From an uncultured Lachnospiraceae bacterium (lineage in GTDB: Bacteria; Bacillota; Clostridia; Lachnospirales; Lachnospiraceae): a stretch of 26,244 nucleotides of DNA. Below the pieces are notes generated by a model, which saw only the letters and a list, made by a program, of their open reading frames with translations, ran no database searches and had not been told where the DNA came from. Positions 6,954 to 14,052 of the stretch are shown here, in pieces (the stretch's first letter is position 1; each line of letters opens with the position of its first letter). The DNA is taken from contig CAJURF010000050.1 of assembly GCA_910588825.1 (NCBI GenBank), forward strand, positions 1-26,244. The letters run 5' to 3'. Made by a program: the position numbers and the translations under genes.

Positions 6954-7997
6954 TCAACTATTACGCCTTTGAAAAAGGTTATTTGCATACAGTTCCTTAA
7001 CTTTCCAATATCCTTTCCTATGTGAACCTGCATTTTCAATCACTCCATTATTTGACAATTTCTTCATAGTTCTTTGAACTTTACTTCTGGAAAGATTCAA
7101 CTGTTTCTGAATTTCTGATTGAGTTATTTTAGGATTTTTCTTCAGTAGTTCACATAATGCGTTTTCAAGTTCCGTTAAAATAATTTTTTCAGCTTCAGCT
7201 TCAGTCTCAGCTTCAGTTTCAGCTTCATTCCATAGCGTTTTATAGTTTACATACAGTTCTTTAACTTTCCAATATCCTTTCCTATGTGAACCTGCATTTT
7301 CAATTACTCCATCATTTGACAATTTCTTCATGGTTCTTTGAACTTTACTTCTGGAAAGATTCAACTGTTTCTGAATTTCTGATTGAGTTATTTTAGGATT
7401 TTTCTTCAGTAATTCACATAATACGTTTTCAAGTTCCGTTAAAATAATTTTTTCAGCTTCACTTTCAGCCTCGGTTTCAGCTTCAGCTTCATTCCATAGC
7501 GTTTTATAGTTCAGATTTTTTAATGTCACCATGAACAGCACTCTGTCTGAATAGAATTCTGGTTCCATTCCTTTCTCATAATTGGCGGCGTTTTCATATG
7601 CTTCACGGATTTTATTTAATCCGCTGCCCTGACGTTCCATGTAGCCTAAACGGCCGAAAATATCTGCCAATACCGGATTTCTCCTTGTGGAGGGAATCGT
7701 ATCAATCTCTCTCTCCTGTATTTTAGTTCCATCTGGCATTCCGCCTGGAGAATGGATCACGAGACGGTTATCAAAAATATCTATATGAACCTCGCTGCCA
7801 TTTACTAGGTAATCGCGATGAATCAGCCCGTTCACAAGGCTTTCAAAGACGCTTCGTTCACAAAAATCGGGCATTTCAATTCGGGAATCAGCAGTCTTTT
7901 TCCAAAGCATTTTCATATTTCTTTTTACAAAACCGACGCCTTCATTCTGTAGCATAATCAGACTTCCACTATATTCTGCACTGTCCAGAGCATCCAC
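6954..7997 (-). CDS. C-terminal half of AlbA_2 regulator: HATPase_c_4 domain plus duplicated winged helix
   Basis: A 347-aa reading frame that begins with GTG immediately after the TAG. The only possible ribosome site is weak, so independent translation would need reinitiation. Residues 45-135 hold the ATPase-like signatures: VNGLIHRDY (55-63), a strand ending in SPGGMPDG (83-90), and ERQGSGLNKI (121-130). Two nearly identical 88-residue units follow (164-251 and 252-339). Each has a Glu/Ala/Thr-rich linker of 10-13 residues and a winged-helix domain with TQSEIQKQLNLSRSKVQRTM as its HTH. Most relatives have one such domain. The intact family binds DNA and is thought to regulate transcription, often of its neighbours; here the next gene downstream is the GTPase-NYN fusion. 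Confidence 0.75.
   Translation of the reverse strand: MDALDSAEYSGSLIMLQNEGVGFVKRNMKMLWKKTADSRIEMPDFCERSVFESLVNGLIHRDYLVNGSEVHIDIFDNRLVIHSPGGMPDGTKIQEREIDTIPSTRRNPVLADIFGRLGYMERQGSGLNKIREAYENAANYEKGMEPEFYSDRVLFMVTLKNLNYKTLWNEAEAETEAESEAEKIILTELENVLCELLKKNPKITQSEIQKQLNLSRSKVQRTMKKLSNDGVIENAGSHRKGYWKVKELYVNYKTLWNEAETEAETEAEAEKIILTELENALCELLKKNPKITQSEIQKQLNLSRSKVQRTMKKLSNNGVIENAGSHRKGYWKVKELYANNLFQRRNS
6981..7508. repeat. 264-bp in-frame tandem duplication (two copies)
   Basis: Copies at about 6981-7244 and 7245-7508 align end to end without gaps and differ at about a dozen positions by eye. Roughly half of these differences fall in the region coding for the EAEAE linker. The unit is exactly 88 codons, so the duplication keeps the frame and doubles the linker and winged-helix domain. 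High identity at silent sites implies a recent event. Confidence 0.9.
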
Positions 7998-8666
7998 CTA
8001 GCCGCCGCTTTTATCCAGTCCATTCCAGTGTGTACAAAATAACCGGGAATATCGAATCGGACAATTATCTGCAAGCAATGCGACCGCATTGGTCAGTCTG
8101 CCCTTTTTATCAACAATTCCAAAAGATTCAAAACTTTTATCCGGCATACTTGTACCATTCCACTCTTTATACCGTTCCCTTAATTTCGAAAAAGAATAGT
8201 CTTTAAAATCATAGTCTGTTATTAAGGAATCAAAGGAGGAATTTTTCCCACGCAGTACAAGCCTTTTTAACTCTGCCGCATTTGCGGCAACAGATTCATT
8301 ACCAATTCTCACAAAAGCTTCTGTGCTGCCATCTCCCTTATAATAATATGGTGTTTCCTGCCCTTTCGAAATCTCCACAGTAAGAAGATTTTTTCCTTCT
8401 TCTACACTATGAATCTGCATTGTAACTTCTGGGAATGGGTCGATGCGTTCTTTTATTTTCTGGCTGATATATTCTGACGCAGTCTTTATATCATTGATTC
8501 CAGTTATTGTATCATCGTCTGCAATACCAAAAATCAGCATGCCTCCGTTTCCATTTGCAAACGCACTGACACTTTTCAGCCAGCTTTTCGGTTTTCGCAT
8601 TTCTACTTCCCGCTTTTTATCGTATTCAGTGGTTTCTCCCAATAACTCTGATAATTTCACTTCCAC
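7998..8666 (-). CDS. N-terminal half of AlbA_2 (Schlafen-like) regulator
   Basis: A 222-aa product with the AlbA_2 domain in residues 1-135. The hallmark FANGNGGMLIFGI (36-48) is followed by a DDDTITG turn and the strand TPYYYKGDGSTEAFVRIGNE (105-124). Residues 140-222 are the start of the linker region that normally continues into the ATPase-like domain. The start is GTG at 8664-8666: an in-frame stop lies four codons upstream and an AGGA ribosome site precedes it. The protein ends at the TAG that splits the gene, so it would lack the ATPase-like and DNA-binding winged-helix parts. If stable, it could still bind nucleic acid. Expressed from its own likely promoter at 8761-8789, divergent from the hydrolase gene. 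Confidence 0.75.
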   Translation of the reverse strand: MEVKLSELLGETTEYDKKREVEMRKPKSWLKSVSAFANGNGGMLIFGIADDDTITGINDIKTASEYISQKIKERIDPFPEVTMQIHSVEEGKNLLTVEISKGQETPYYYKGDGSTEAFVRIGNESVAANAAELKRLVLRGKNSSFDSLITDYDFKDYSFSKLRERYKEWNGTSMPDKSFESFGIVDKKGRLTNAVALLADNCPIRYSRLFCTHWNGLDKSGG

Positions 8667-8760
8667 ATCCGTTTCCTAAATTTGTCAAACATCGTCTGGT
8701 AAATTGAACCTTTACTATTTTCATCGACGATGCCACCAACGGATGTACTAATTGGAGTTT

Positions 8761-8789
8761 ATTATACTTGATTTTTGTCATAAACACAA
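8761..8789 (-). promoter_or_regulatory. Possible promoter of the AlbA_2 gene
   Basis: On the minus strand, TATAAT (8761-8766) is preceded at 17 nt by TTGTGT, which matches only 3 of 6 bases of the -35 consensus. The position, about 95 nt upstream of the start, is plausible. Confidence 0.4.
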
Positions 8790-8804
8790 CAGAAGATGTT
8801 TTTC

Positions 8805-8833
8805 AAGACATTTTTCTGTTGATTTGGTATAAT
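8805..8833 (+). promoter_or_regulatory. Promoter of the alpha/beta hydrolase gene
   Basis: AAGACA (8805-8810), 17 nt, TATAAT (8828-8833). The -10 is extended by TGG directly in front of it. It is 58 nt upstream of the start codon. Confidence 0.65.
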
Positions 8834-8890
8834 ACCTGCATAGATTCCACGAAGAGTTAATGTTCATGGGAAAGGAGTATTTTAAAAATT

Positions 8891-9778
8891 ATGGAAAATA
8901 GACGGATTCTCAATTCAACGCCAATCTATATGCTGAGTGTTCAGGAAGCAAGGGAGAGAATGGACCAGTATTTGATGAAGCATCAGGCGGTGGAAAAGGT
9001 AAAGGAGACCTTGAATATAGTAATTCCCTGTATTTGGGGGAAAATGGACGCCAGGGTGTATATTCCTGTCTGTGGAGATGGGAGAAAGGCGCTTATTTTT
9101 TTTCATGGGGGAGGATGGACATTAAATGGGATAGATACTTATGAGGAATTGTGCACTGCCCTGGCAAACAGGACAGGGAGGGTGGTGGTTTCTCCTGAGT
9201 TCAGGCTTGCGCCGGAGCATAAATTTCCGGCGGCTGTGGAGGATGCGGCCAGTACGGTTCAGTGGGTCTTTGACCATGCAGAGAGTCTGGGAATTATGGG
9301 GGATAAAATTGCAGTGGGAGGAGACAGTTCCGGCGGCGCCCTGGCCACTGCAGCTGCTATGTATTTCAGGGATAGAGGGGGTGTCCCGGTGGAAAAACAG
9401 GTACTACTGTATCCAGTTACCGATTACTATATACCTGGTACACAGTCATATGAGACTTATGGAACCGGTTATATGATTGACCGGAATTTTTTGATCTGGG
9501 GATGGAATCACTATATCCGCTCTACGGATGATTTATCAAATCCTTATCTGTGCCCCTTACGGGCAGAGGATTTATCCCATATGCCGGAGACATTGATTAT
9601 CATCGCTGAGAGAGATGTTGTGAGGGATGAAGGTGAGATGTATGGGGAGAAGATGAAGAAATGCGGCTGTAAAGTGGTGGTTCACCGATATGACGGGGCT
9701 ATGCATGGGTTCCTTATGAATACCAGATTGAAAATATCCAGGAAGGCTTTGGATGAGGTGGGAGTTTTTTTGAAATAG
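8891..9778 (+). CDS. Alpha/beta hydrolase, hormone-sensitive-lipase (fold-3) family
   Basis: A cytoplasmic carboxylesterase/lipase-like enzyme of 295 aa; the family hydrolyses short acyl esters. The oxyanion-hole motif HGGGW is at 72-76. The nucleophile elbow GDSSGG (144-149) puts Ser146 in place. The acid is Asp242 in AERDVVRDEG, and the catalytic His272 is in MHGFLM. The triad is therefore complete. There is no signal peptide. The ATG at 8891 is the first in frame. The best Shine-Dalgarno, GGAG at 8874-8877, is 13 nt away, longer than usual, so translation may be modest. It is a single-gene unit with its own promoter and a strong terminator. The natural substrate cannot be told from the sequence. 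Confidence 0.88.
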   Translation: MENRRILNSTPIYMLSVQEARERMDQYLMKHQAVEKVKETLNIVIPCIWGKMDARVYIPVCGDGRKALIFFHGGGWTLNGIDTYEELCTALANRTGRVVVSPEFRLAPEHKFPAAVEDAASTVQWVFDHAESLGIMGDKIAVGGDSSGGALATAAAMYFRDRGGVPVEKQVLLYPVTDYYIPGTQSYETYGTGYMIDRNFLIWGWNHYIRSTDDLSNPYLCPLRAEDLSHMPETLIIIAERDVVRDEGEMYGEKMKKCGCKVVVHRYDGAMHGFLMNTRLKISRKALDEVGVFLK

Positions 9779-9795
9779 AAGATAAGGGGAGGTCA

Positions 9796-9831
9796 AAAAA
9801 TATCCCGCCTGTGAAAAGGTGGGATATTTTT
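9796..9831. terminator. Bidirectional Rho-independent terminator
   Basis: A 12-14-bp stem (9796-9809 with 9818-9831, one wobble pair) and an 8-nt loop, flanked by an A-run and a T-run. It lies between the convergent hydrolase and glycerophosphotransferase genes and can serve both. Confidence 0.9.
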
Positions 9832-9863
9832 CGGCACAATGGTGTAGAATACACAGTCCCGTT

Positions 9864-11735
9864 TCAAATAATATCCAGTTTTTTCAATTCCTCACAGATT
9901 CTCTGAACGTTTTTTCCATCACAGAATTCATTGATTGTCAGGTATCTTTTTTCAAATTCTTCTGTCCGGAATTTACTGAGGATAATTTTGTGATCTTTGA
10001 TGCCTTCATTTAATAATGTTTCCAGTTCTTTGAAGGAAAAGGCCCGGTGTCCAATGTATTCATGGTCTTCTGGGATGAGTTTTCCATTTACTTCTTCATA
10101 GAGTTCAAGGTCTTCCTGGAAAAATATAACGCCGCCTCCCTGGTAGAAACTGTTGTAACAGGCAGAGGAATAGTCGGTGATTAATAATTTTGCAACAGCG
10201 AGAGCTTCTGAAATGGGCCTATTCCAGATATTTTTCCCAAAGGAAGTTTTTGACAGCTGGCCGTTTACTTTTGGGTGGGCAACAATGATAATATCTTCTT
10301 TTTGCAAATTTTTCTGCAGAATTTCAAACAGATATTTTATATTTTTAAAATAGGAAGATTGCTCAAAATCACTGAGATATTCTTCATAGGGCTTCCACGT
10401 CAGCATGATTACCACAATGTCTTTGGAATCCTGATTCAGATGTTTATATGTAAGTTTGCTGAAAATAGGAAGGCCTGTTTTTAAAATTCTTTCAACAGGA
10501 AGTTCCAGCATCTGGGATATTACATGTTTTTCTTTCTCACTTCCCACGAACATATAAGTGGGTTCGCTCTCTTTGCCGGCAAGAAAAGGAGAAAACCTGC
10601 CGTGGCATTTTAAATAAGTGATTCCATGTTGTAAGAAAATAAAGTTCACTTCTTTCATAATGGTCCTGAAGCAGTTATTGTTGGACCTTATGATATTTAT
10701 GTGGTTGGGCGATTCCGTTGAAATAAACGACGAAGTTCTGTATAACAGCCAGTAATATCGGAAGGAAAACTTTTTCACTATATTTTTATAGTTTCTGATT
10801 TTTTTATAGTCACTTGACTTTTTGTGGATGACAAAATAGGATTTCGTCGTTGGGTTTTTCAGCGCCTCCTGGAATACTTCAAATGTCCCTTCTTCGGCTT
10901 TTTCAGCAAATTTTTCATAGAATAAGTTGATTTTCTTTTTGTTATTTTCTTTGTATTTTTTTCCCAGGCTGTACAGTATATTGGAAATCTTCGGGTTTTC
11001 CAGAAAGCGGAATTTAAGGGTGTGTTCTACAGGTTCCATTGGGCGTCTCACCAGTGTAATCGTGTCCAGAAAAGAACGCCTCAGGTGGAGAACATGGTCT
11101 TTATAAAATATACTGCTGATTAAAGTGGGATGGTCTGTTTTAGCAGTATCATCCAGTTTCAGAGGAAAACTTACCTCAATGTCATTTACCTGCATGGTGA
11201 TATACAGTCTGCAGTTTATAGCTGCATTTTCGTAAATCAGCTGGTCTGCAGGGTATTCAAATGTTGTGATGTATTTCTTTTTGGATTCAGCTTCCTGGTT
11301 CAGCAGTTTTTTAGAGACAGGCATATCAAATTTAACGAAATTCTTTTCATCAATATGGAGTCTGAAGTTTGAAATATTCAGATTAAATTTATTCCGGATA
11401 GCGCCAAACCATTTGATTGTTAATTTCTTGGGAGTAATGGAAGCGGACAGAACTTTATTGCTCCTGTCTATTAATCTTAAAAAGGCTCCGTTTTCTGTTG
11501 TAAGCAGACATTTAATCTGTGTGGCTTTGGAGTAAATTAATAATACATTTTCGTTAATGTTTTCCCACAGAAAAACTCTGTATCTGTCGTCTTCATTCAC
11601 GGGAATATTTGTGTCTTCCGTCTCTTTGAAAATGAGTTCGTGAATGGATTTTTTCCAGATGAGGGTTGGTTCTGACTCTGATATCCGGCTGACTGTGATC
11701 AGATCATTTTTTCGTTCAATATGGATGCTGCTCAT
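9864..11735 (-). CDS. CDP-glycerol glycerophosphotransferase family protein (TagF-like)
   Basis: A 623-aa peripheral membrane GT-B enzyme expected to add glycerol-phosphate (or a related polyol phosphate) from a CDP-activated donor to a teichoic-acid-like or capsule chain. The catalytic half (about 285-620) shows FLQHGITYLK (367-376, with the key His370), FVGSEKE (396-402), LKTGLPIF (418-425), AHPKVNG (486-492) and the donor-phosphate motif LLITDYSS (517-524). The first ~250 residues are beta-rich and poorly conserved, as in two-part TagF proteins. The ribosome site AGGAAGG lies about 13 nt before the ATG and directly abuts a 32-bp MITE remnant in the leader. No other teichoic acid genes are adjacent, though a surface-acyltransferase gene is divergent from it. 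Its exact polymer is unknown. Confidence 0.85.
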   Translation of the reverse strand: MSSIHIERKNDLITVSRISESEPTLIWKKSIHELIFKETEDTNIPVNEDDRYRVFLWENINENVLLIYSKATQIKCLLTTENGAFLRLIDRSNKVLSASITPKKLTIKWFGAIRNKFNLNISNFRLHIDEKNFVKFDMPVSKKLLNQEAESKKKYITTFEYPADQLIYENAAINCRLYITMQVNDIEVSFPLKLDDTAKTDHPTLISSIFYKDHVLHLRRSFLDTITLVRRPMEPVEHTLKFRFLENPKISNILYSLGKKYKENNKKKINLFYEKFAEKAEEGTFEVFQEALKNPTTKSYFVIHKKSSDYKKIRNYKNIVKKFSFRYYWLLYRTSSFISTESPNHINIIRSNNNCFRTIMKEVNFIFLQHGITYLKCHGRFSPFLAGKESEPTYMFVGSEKEKHVISQMLELPVERILKTGLPIFSKLTYKHLNQDSKDIVVIMLTWKPYEEYLSDFEQSSYFKNIKYLFEILQKNLQKEDIIIVAHPKVNGQLSKTSFGKNIWNRPISEALAVAKLLITDYSSACYNSFYQGGGVIFFQEDLELYEEVNGKLIPEDHEYIGHRAFSFKELETLLNEGIKDHKIILSKFRTEEFEKRYLTINEFCDGKNVQRICEELKKLDII

Positions 11736-11754
11736 TACAATGGCCGTTCCTTCC

Positions 11755-11786
11755 TAGAGCGTGAATGAATTTTCAAACACGCTCTA
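11755..11786. repeat. 32-bp remnant of the MITE-like element
   Basis: Read on the minus strand, its first 27 bases equal the left end of the 164-bp element (1757-1783) and its last bases equal that element's right end. This matches an internal deletion between two CACGC copies (1780-1784 and 1912-1916). It still has 9-bp inverted ends, TAGAGCGTG/CACGCTCTA. It lies in the leader of the glycerophosphotransferase gene and touches its ribosome site. Confidence 0.85.
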
Positions 11787-11943
11787 ATGTACTGTGAAAG
11801 CTCCTAACGTCTGCATAAACAGACATGTAAATTTACGGGAATTATATCAGGATTCTAGGAGATAGGAAACAATATACCAGAGAATACCACTATTGATATA
11901 TAAAAGTATTTCAAATATGGCTGAATGGCATTGATGTTTTATC

Positions 11944-11973
11944 TTGACAGAGATATCTGGTTTTAGATAGAAT
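11944..11973 (+). promoter_or_regulatory. SigA-type promoter of the acyltransferase gene
   Basis: TTGACA (11944-11949), 18 nt, TAGAAT (11968-11973): 6/6 and 5/6 to consensus, 32 nt before the start codon. Confidence 0.72.
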
Positions 11974-12005
11974 ATATTCATTCATTTTGAGGATGGTGGT
12001 AATTT

Positions 12006-13070
12006 ATGGTGTTTTCCAAAAATGATACACTGAAAATAAAAGGAATCGCGATTTTAATGATGTATGTCCATCATTTTTATCTGTCACCAGACAGATATGG
12101 AAAATATGTGGTTGATTTCTTCCCTCTTACAGAGACTATAACTGTATATATTGCCAGTGCTTTGAAGATATGTGTTGCCATGTTTGTATTTCTGACAGGT
12201 TATGGAATGGCCATATCATACAAAGAAAAAGAGCAGAAAGTGCTATATATAAAGCGCAGGCTGTTTACACTTCTCATTAATTTTGTTTTTATATTTCTGC
12301 TGGTTCAGATAGTGACATTTCCAACAGGCAGGCTTTTTGAGATTTATGGGAAGTCAGGTTCGTCTGTTATCTATTTTTTCATTGATATGACAGGTCTGGC
12401 CAGATTGTTCGGTACTCCCACTTTTATCGGAACATGGTGGTATATGAGCCTGGCAGTTATACTGATTTTGTTGTTTCCATGTGTTTATAAAGCGTTGGAG
12501 GAATTGTCTGAGATTGCGGTTTTATTGATTGTTCTGCTTCCTTATATGACAGGGATGGATATGTCCACAGATTTGCTAAGATGGATCTTCCCCATGCTTT
12601 TGGGAATGTACTGTGCAATGAATGACTGTTTCAGAAAGATAGAAAAATTTGAGAAAAAGATGCTGGGAAAAGGGGCTGACACAGGCTTTTTCTTTATTGA
12701 AATATTTGTAATAACAGCGTTGATTATGGCAAGGCAGAGCGAGGCAGGCACTTATATTTCTGTTATCACAGATGGGTTTCTTCCTATGAGTATCACATAT
12801 TTTTCTACTCATTATGTTGTGGGGTTGCCTGTGGTAAGAAAAATACTGGAGGTGCTGGGGAGACATTCCATGAATATGTTCCTGACACATACTTTGGTCA
12901 GGGTCACTTATTTTCAGGACTTTTCTTATGGATTTGGAAATGCGTGGGTGAATATTTTGGTATTCACAATTGTCACATTGATGATTTCTGTGGGGATAGA
13001 ATTAATCAAGAGGCTGATAAAGTTTGATAAAATCACAGGTGTGATTGGCAGACAGCTGAATCTGGAATAG
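12006..13070 (+). CDS. Acyltransferase family 3 integral membrane protein
   Basis: A 354-aa polytopic membrane protein, about ten hydrophobic segments, of the OafA/YrhL acyltransferase-3 family. These enzymes move acyl groups, often acetyl, across the membrane onto cell-surface polysaccharide, peptidoglycan or secreted molecules. The diagnostic first helix, IKGIAILMMYVHHFYL (11-26), carries the conserved His pair at 22-23. A cytoplasmic KEKEQKVLYIKRR segment follows, and late helices include the FLTHTLVR motif. There is no C-terminal SGNH domain, so it is the membrane-only form. GGATGGTGG ribosome site and its own promoter. A surface glycopolymer substrate fits the nearby glycerophosphotransferase, but that link is inference only. 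Confidence 0.85.
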   Translation: MVFSKNDTLKIKGIAILMMYVHHFYLSPDRYGKYVVDFFPLTETITVYIASALKICVAMFVFLTGYGMAISYKEKEQKVLYIKRRLFTLLINFVFIFLLVQIVTFPTGRLFEIYGKSGSSVIYFFIDMTGLARLFGTPTFIGTWWYMSLAVILILLFPCVYKALEELSEIAVLLIVLLPYMTGMDMSTDLLRWIFPMLLGMYCAMNDCFRKIEKFEKKMLGKGADTGFFFIEIFVITALIMARQSEAGTYISVITDGFLPMSITYFSTHYVVGLPVVRKILEVLGRHSMNMFLTHTLVRVTYFQDFSYGFGNAWVNILVFTIVTLMISVGIELIKRLIKFDKITGVIGRQLNLE

Positions 13071-13101
13071 TCGTTTTGGTTATAATGGGTGGTATATAGT
13101 A

Positions 13102-13980
13102 GTGATGATGGAACAGGAATCTACATATATTTATGGAGAACGATTCATCCAGGCGGTATTTATGAAAGAATATCTGTCCACCTGTTTTACATTGCTGCTA
13201 ATGATTGTTTGTCTGCCTTTTCTTGCAACATTTCTGATATCAGGCCAGGAGTCCTGTCCGCTATACAAGCCCCTTGCTATGGAAAAATACCTGCCGGTTA
13301 TTGTCTATCTGCAGATACCTTATACTCATCATCTGGAGAATATAAAGGCCCAGACAGTGATTGCCCGCACGAATATTCAGCGGCAGCTGGAGAAGGGTGC
13401 GTCTCTTTATGAGATATTGGAGGAACCTTTGGACTATCTTGTCCACGAGCAGAGTGTATTTCACTTTCTGCGTACATATGAGCAATTCGTAAAGGCTGCC
13501 GGGGCCACCAGGGGGCAGATTCTTACCTATCAAAATCAGAAAGTTGTCCTTCCATATTGTTATATGACTGCCGGCGGTACCAGGGACGGAACTTCGCTGT
13601 TTCACAGTGATGCATATGAATATTTGGTTTCTGTGGATTCTTCTGCGGATCAGAAATCAGAAGATTATCTCACCAGCACTTATTTCCCGGATGTGGATTA
13701 TTATGAGCAGGTGGAAATCGTATCCTGCGATAAATATGGGTATGTACAGTTTTTAAAAGCAGGGGGACATATGATGTCCGGTGAGGAATTCAGGAGGAAG
13801 CTGGAATTGCCCTCCAGTGCTTTTACCCTGCAGGAAATTAACGGGCAGACACGTATTTTGTGCAGAGGCCATGGCCATGGGCTTGGATTTTCCCAGTATG
13901 GGGGAAATAAAATGGCTCAGCAGGGGAAACATTATAAGGAAATTTTGAAATATTATTTTCCACGGCTGGATTTTTTATAA
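13102..13980 (+). CDS. spoIID: SpoIID/LytB-domain protein, stage II sporulation protein D-like
   Basis: A single-pass membrane protein of 292 aa; hydrophobic segment 26-47, the rest outside. SpoIID is the mother-cell lytic transglycosylase that, with SpoIIP and SpoIIM, thins septal peptidoglycan to drive engulfment. Family signatures are the EKYLP...IKAQTVIARTN region (61-91) and the C-terminal RGHGHGLGFSQYGG (255-268) followed by GKHYKEILKYYFP. Oddity: the catalytic Glu of the usual GVVAxEMP motif is Gln71 here (VIVYLQIP). Starts GTG 13102, ATG 13105 and ATG 13108 are all possible behind GGGTGG at 13087-13092. It lies 31 nt after the acyltransferase gene and 72 nt before a SpoIIQ-like gene, an order seen in other clostridia. 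It may be a divergent paralogue rather than the working enzyme. Confidence 0.78.
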   Translation: MMMEQESTYIYGERFIQAVFMKEYLSTCFTLLLMIVCLPFLATFLISGQESCPLYKPLAMEKYLPVIVYLQIPYTHHLENIKAQTVIARTNIQRQLEKGASLYEILEEPLDYLVHEQSVFHFLRTYEQFVKAAGATRGQILTYQNQKVVLPYCYMTAGGTRDGTSLFHSDAYEYLVSVDSSADQKSEDYLTSTYFPDVDYYEQVEIVSCDKYGYVQFLKAGGHMMSGEEFRRKLELPSSAFTLQEINGQTRILCRGHGHGLGFSQYGGNKMAQQGKHYKEILKYYFPRLDFL

Positions 13981-13986
13981 AAAAAT

Positions 13987-14014
13987 GCATAGACTTTCAT
14001 ATTCTGGCAATCCT
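13987..14014 (+). promoter_or_regulatory. Possible SigF/SigG-type sporulation promoter of spoIIQ
   Basis: GCATA (13987-13991) and GGCAATCCT (14006-14014) fit the forespore pattern GYATA ... GGNNANHNT. The spacer is 14 nt, about one short of usual. It lies 38 nt before the SpoIIQ-like start, a gene expected to be forespore-expressed. Confidence 0.45.
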
Positions 14015-14052
14015 ATGTGTATAGAAATTGAAAAAAACAGAGGTGGAAGATT

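Larger units (their letters stand above)
6954..8666 (-). pseudogene. Schlafen/AlbA_2-type ATP-binding regulator gene interrupted by an in-frame TAG
   Basis: Taken as one reading frame, 8666 to 6954 is 570 codons long. It has the usual order of this family: AlbA_2 nucleic-acid-binding domain, then a GHKL-like HATPase_c_4 domain, then winged helix. A single TAG (7998-8000) interrupts it between ...GLDKSGG and VDALDSAEYSG, with no frameshift on either side. The two halves are described separately. Either the gene is freshly inactivated, the halves are made as two polypeptides (a GTG follows the TAG directly), or the stop is read through. Confidence 0.75.

Noticed and set aside
7190..7235. GCTTCAG-type short repeats as a CRISPR or satellite array
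   Set aside because: They code for the Glu/Ala/Thr linker of a protein, have no spacers, and belong to the 264-bp tandem duplication.
13081..13086. TATAAT just before spoIID as its promoter
   Set aside because: No -35 at suitable spacing, and the resulting leader would be too short to hold the ribosome site comfortably.
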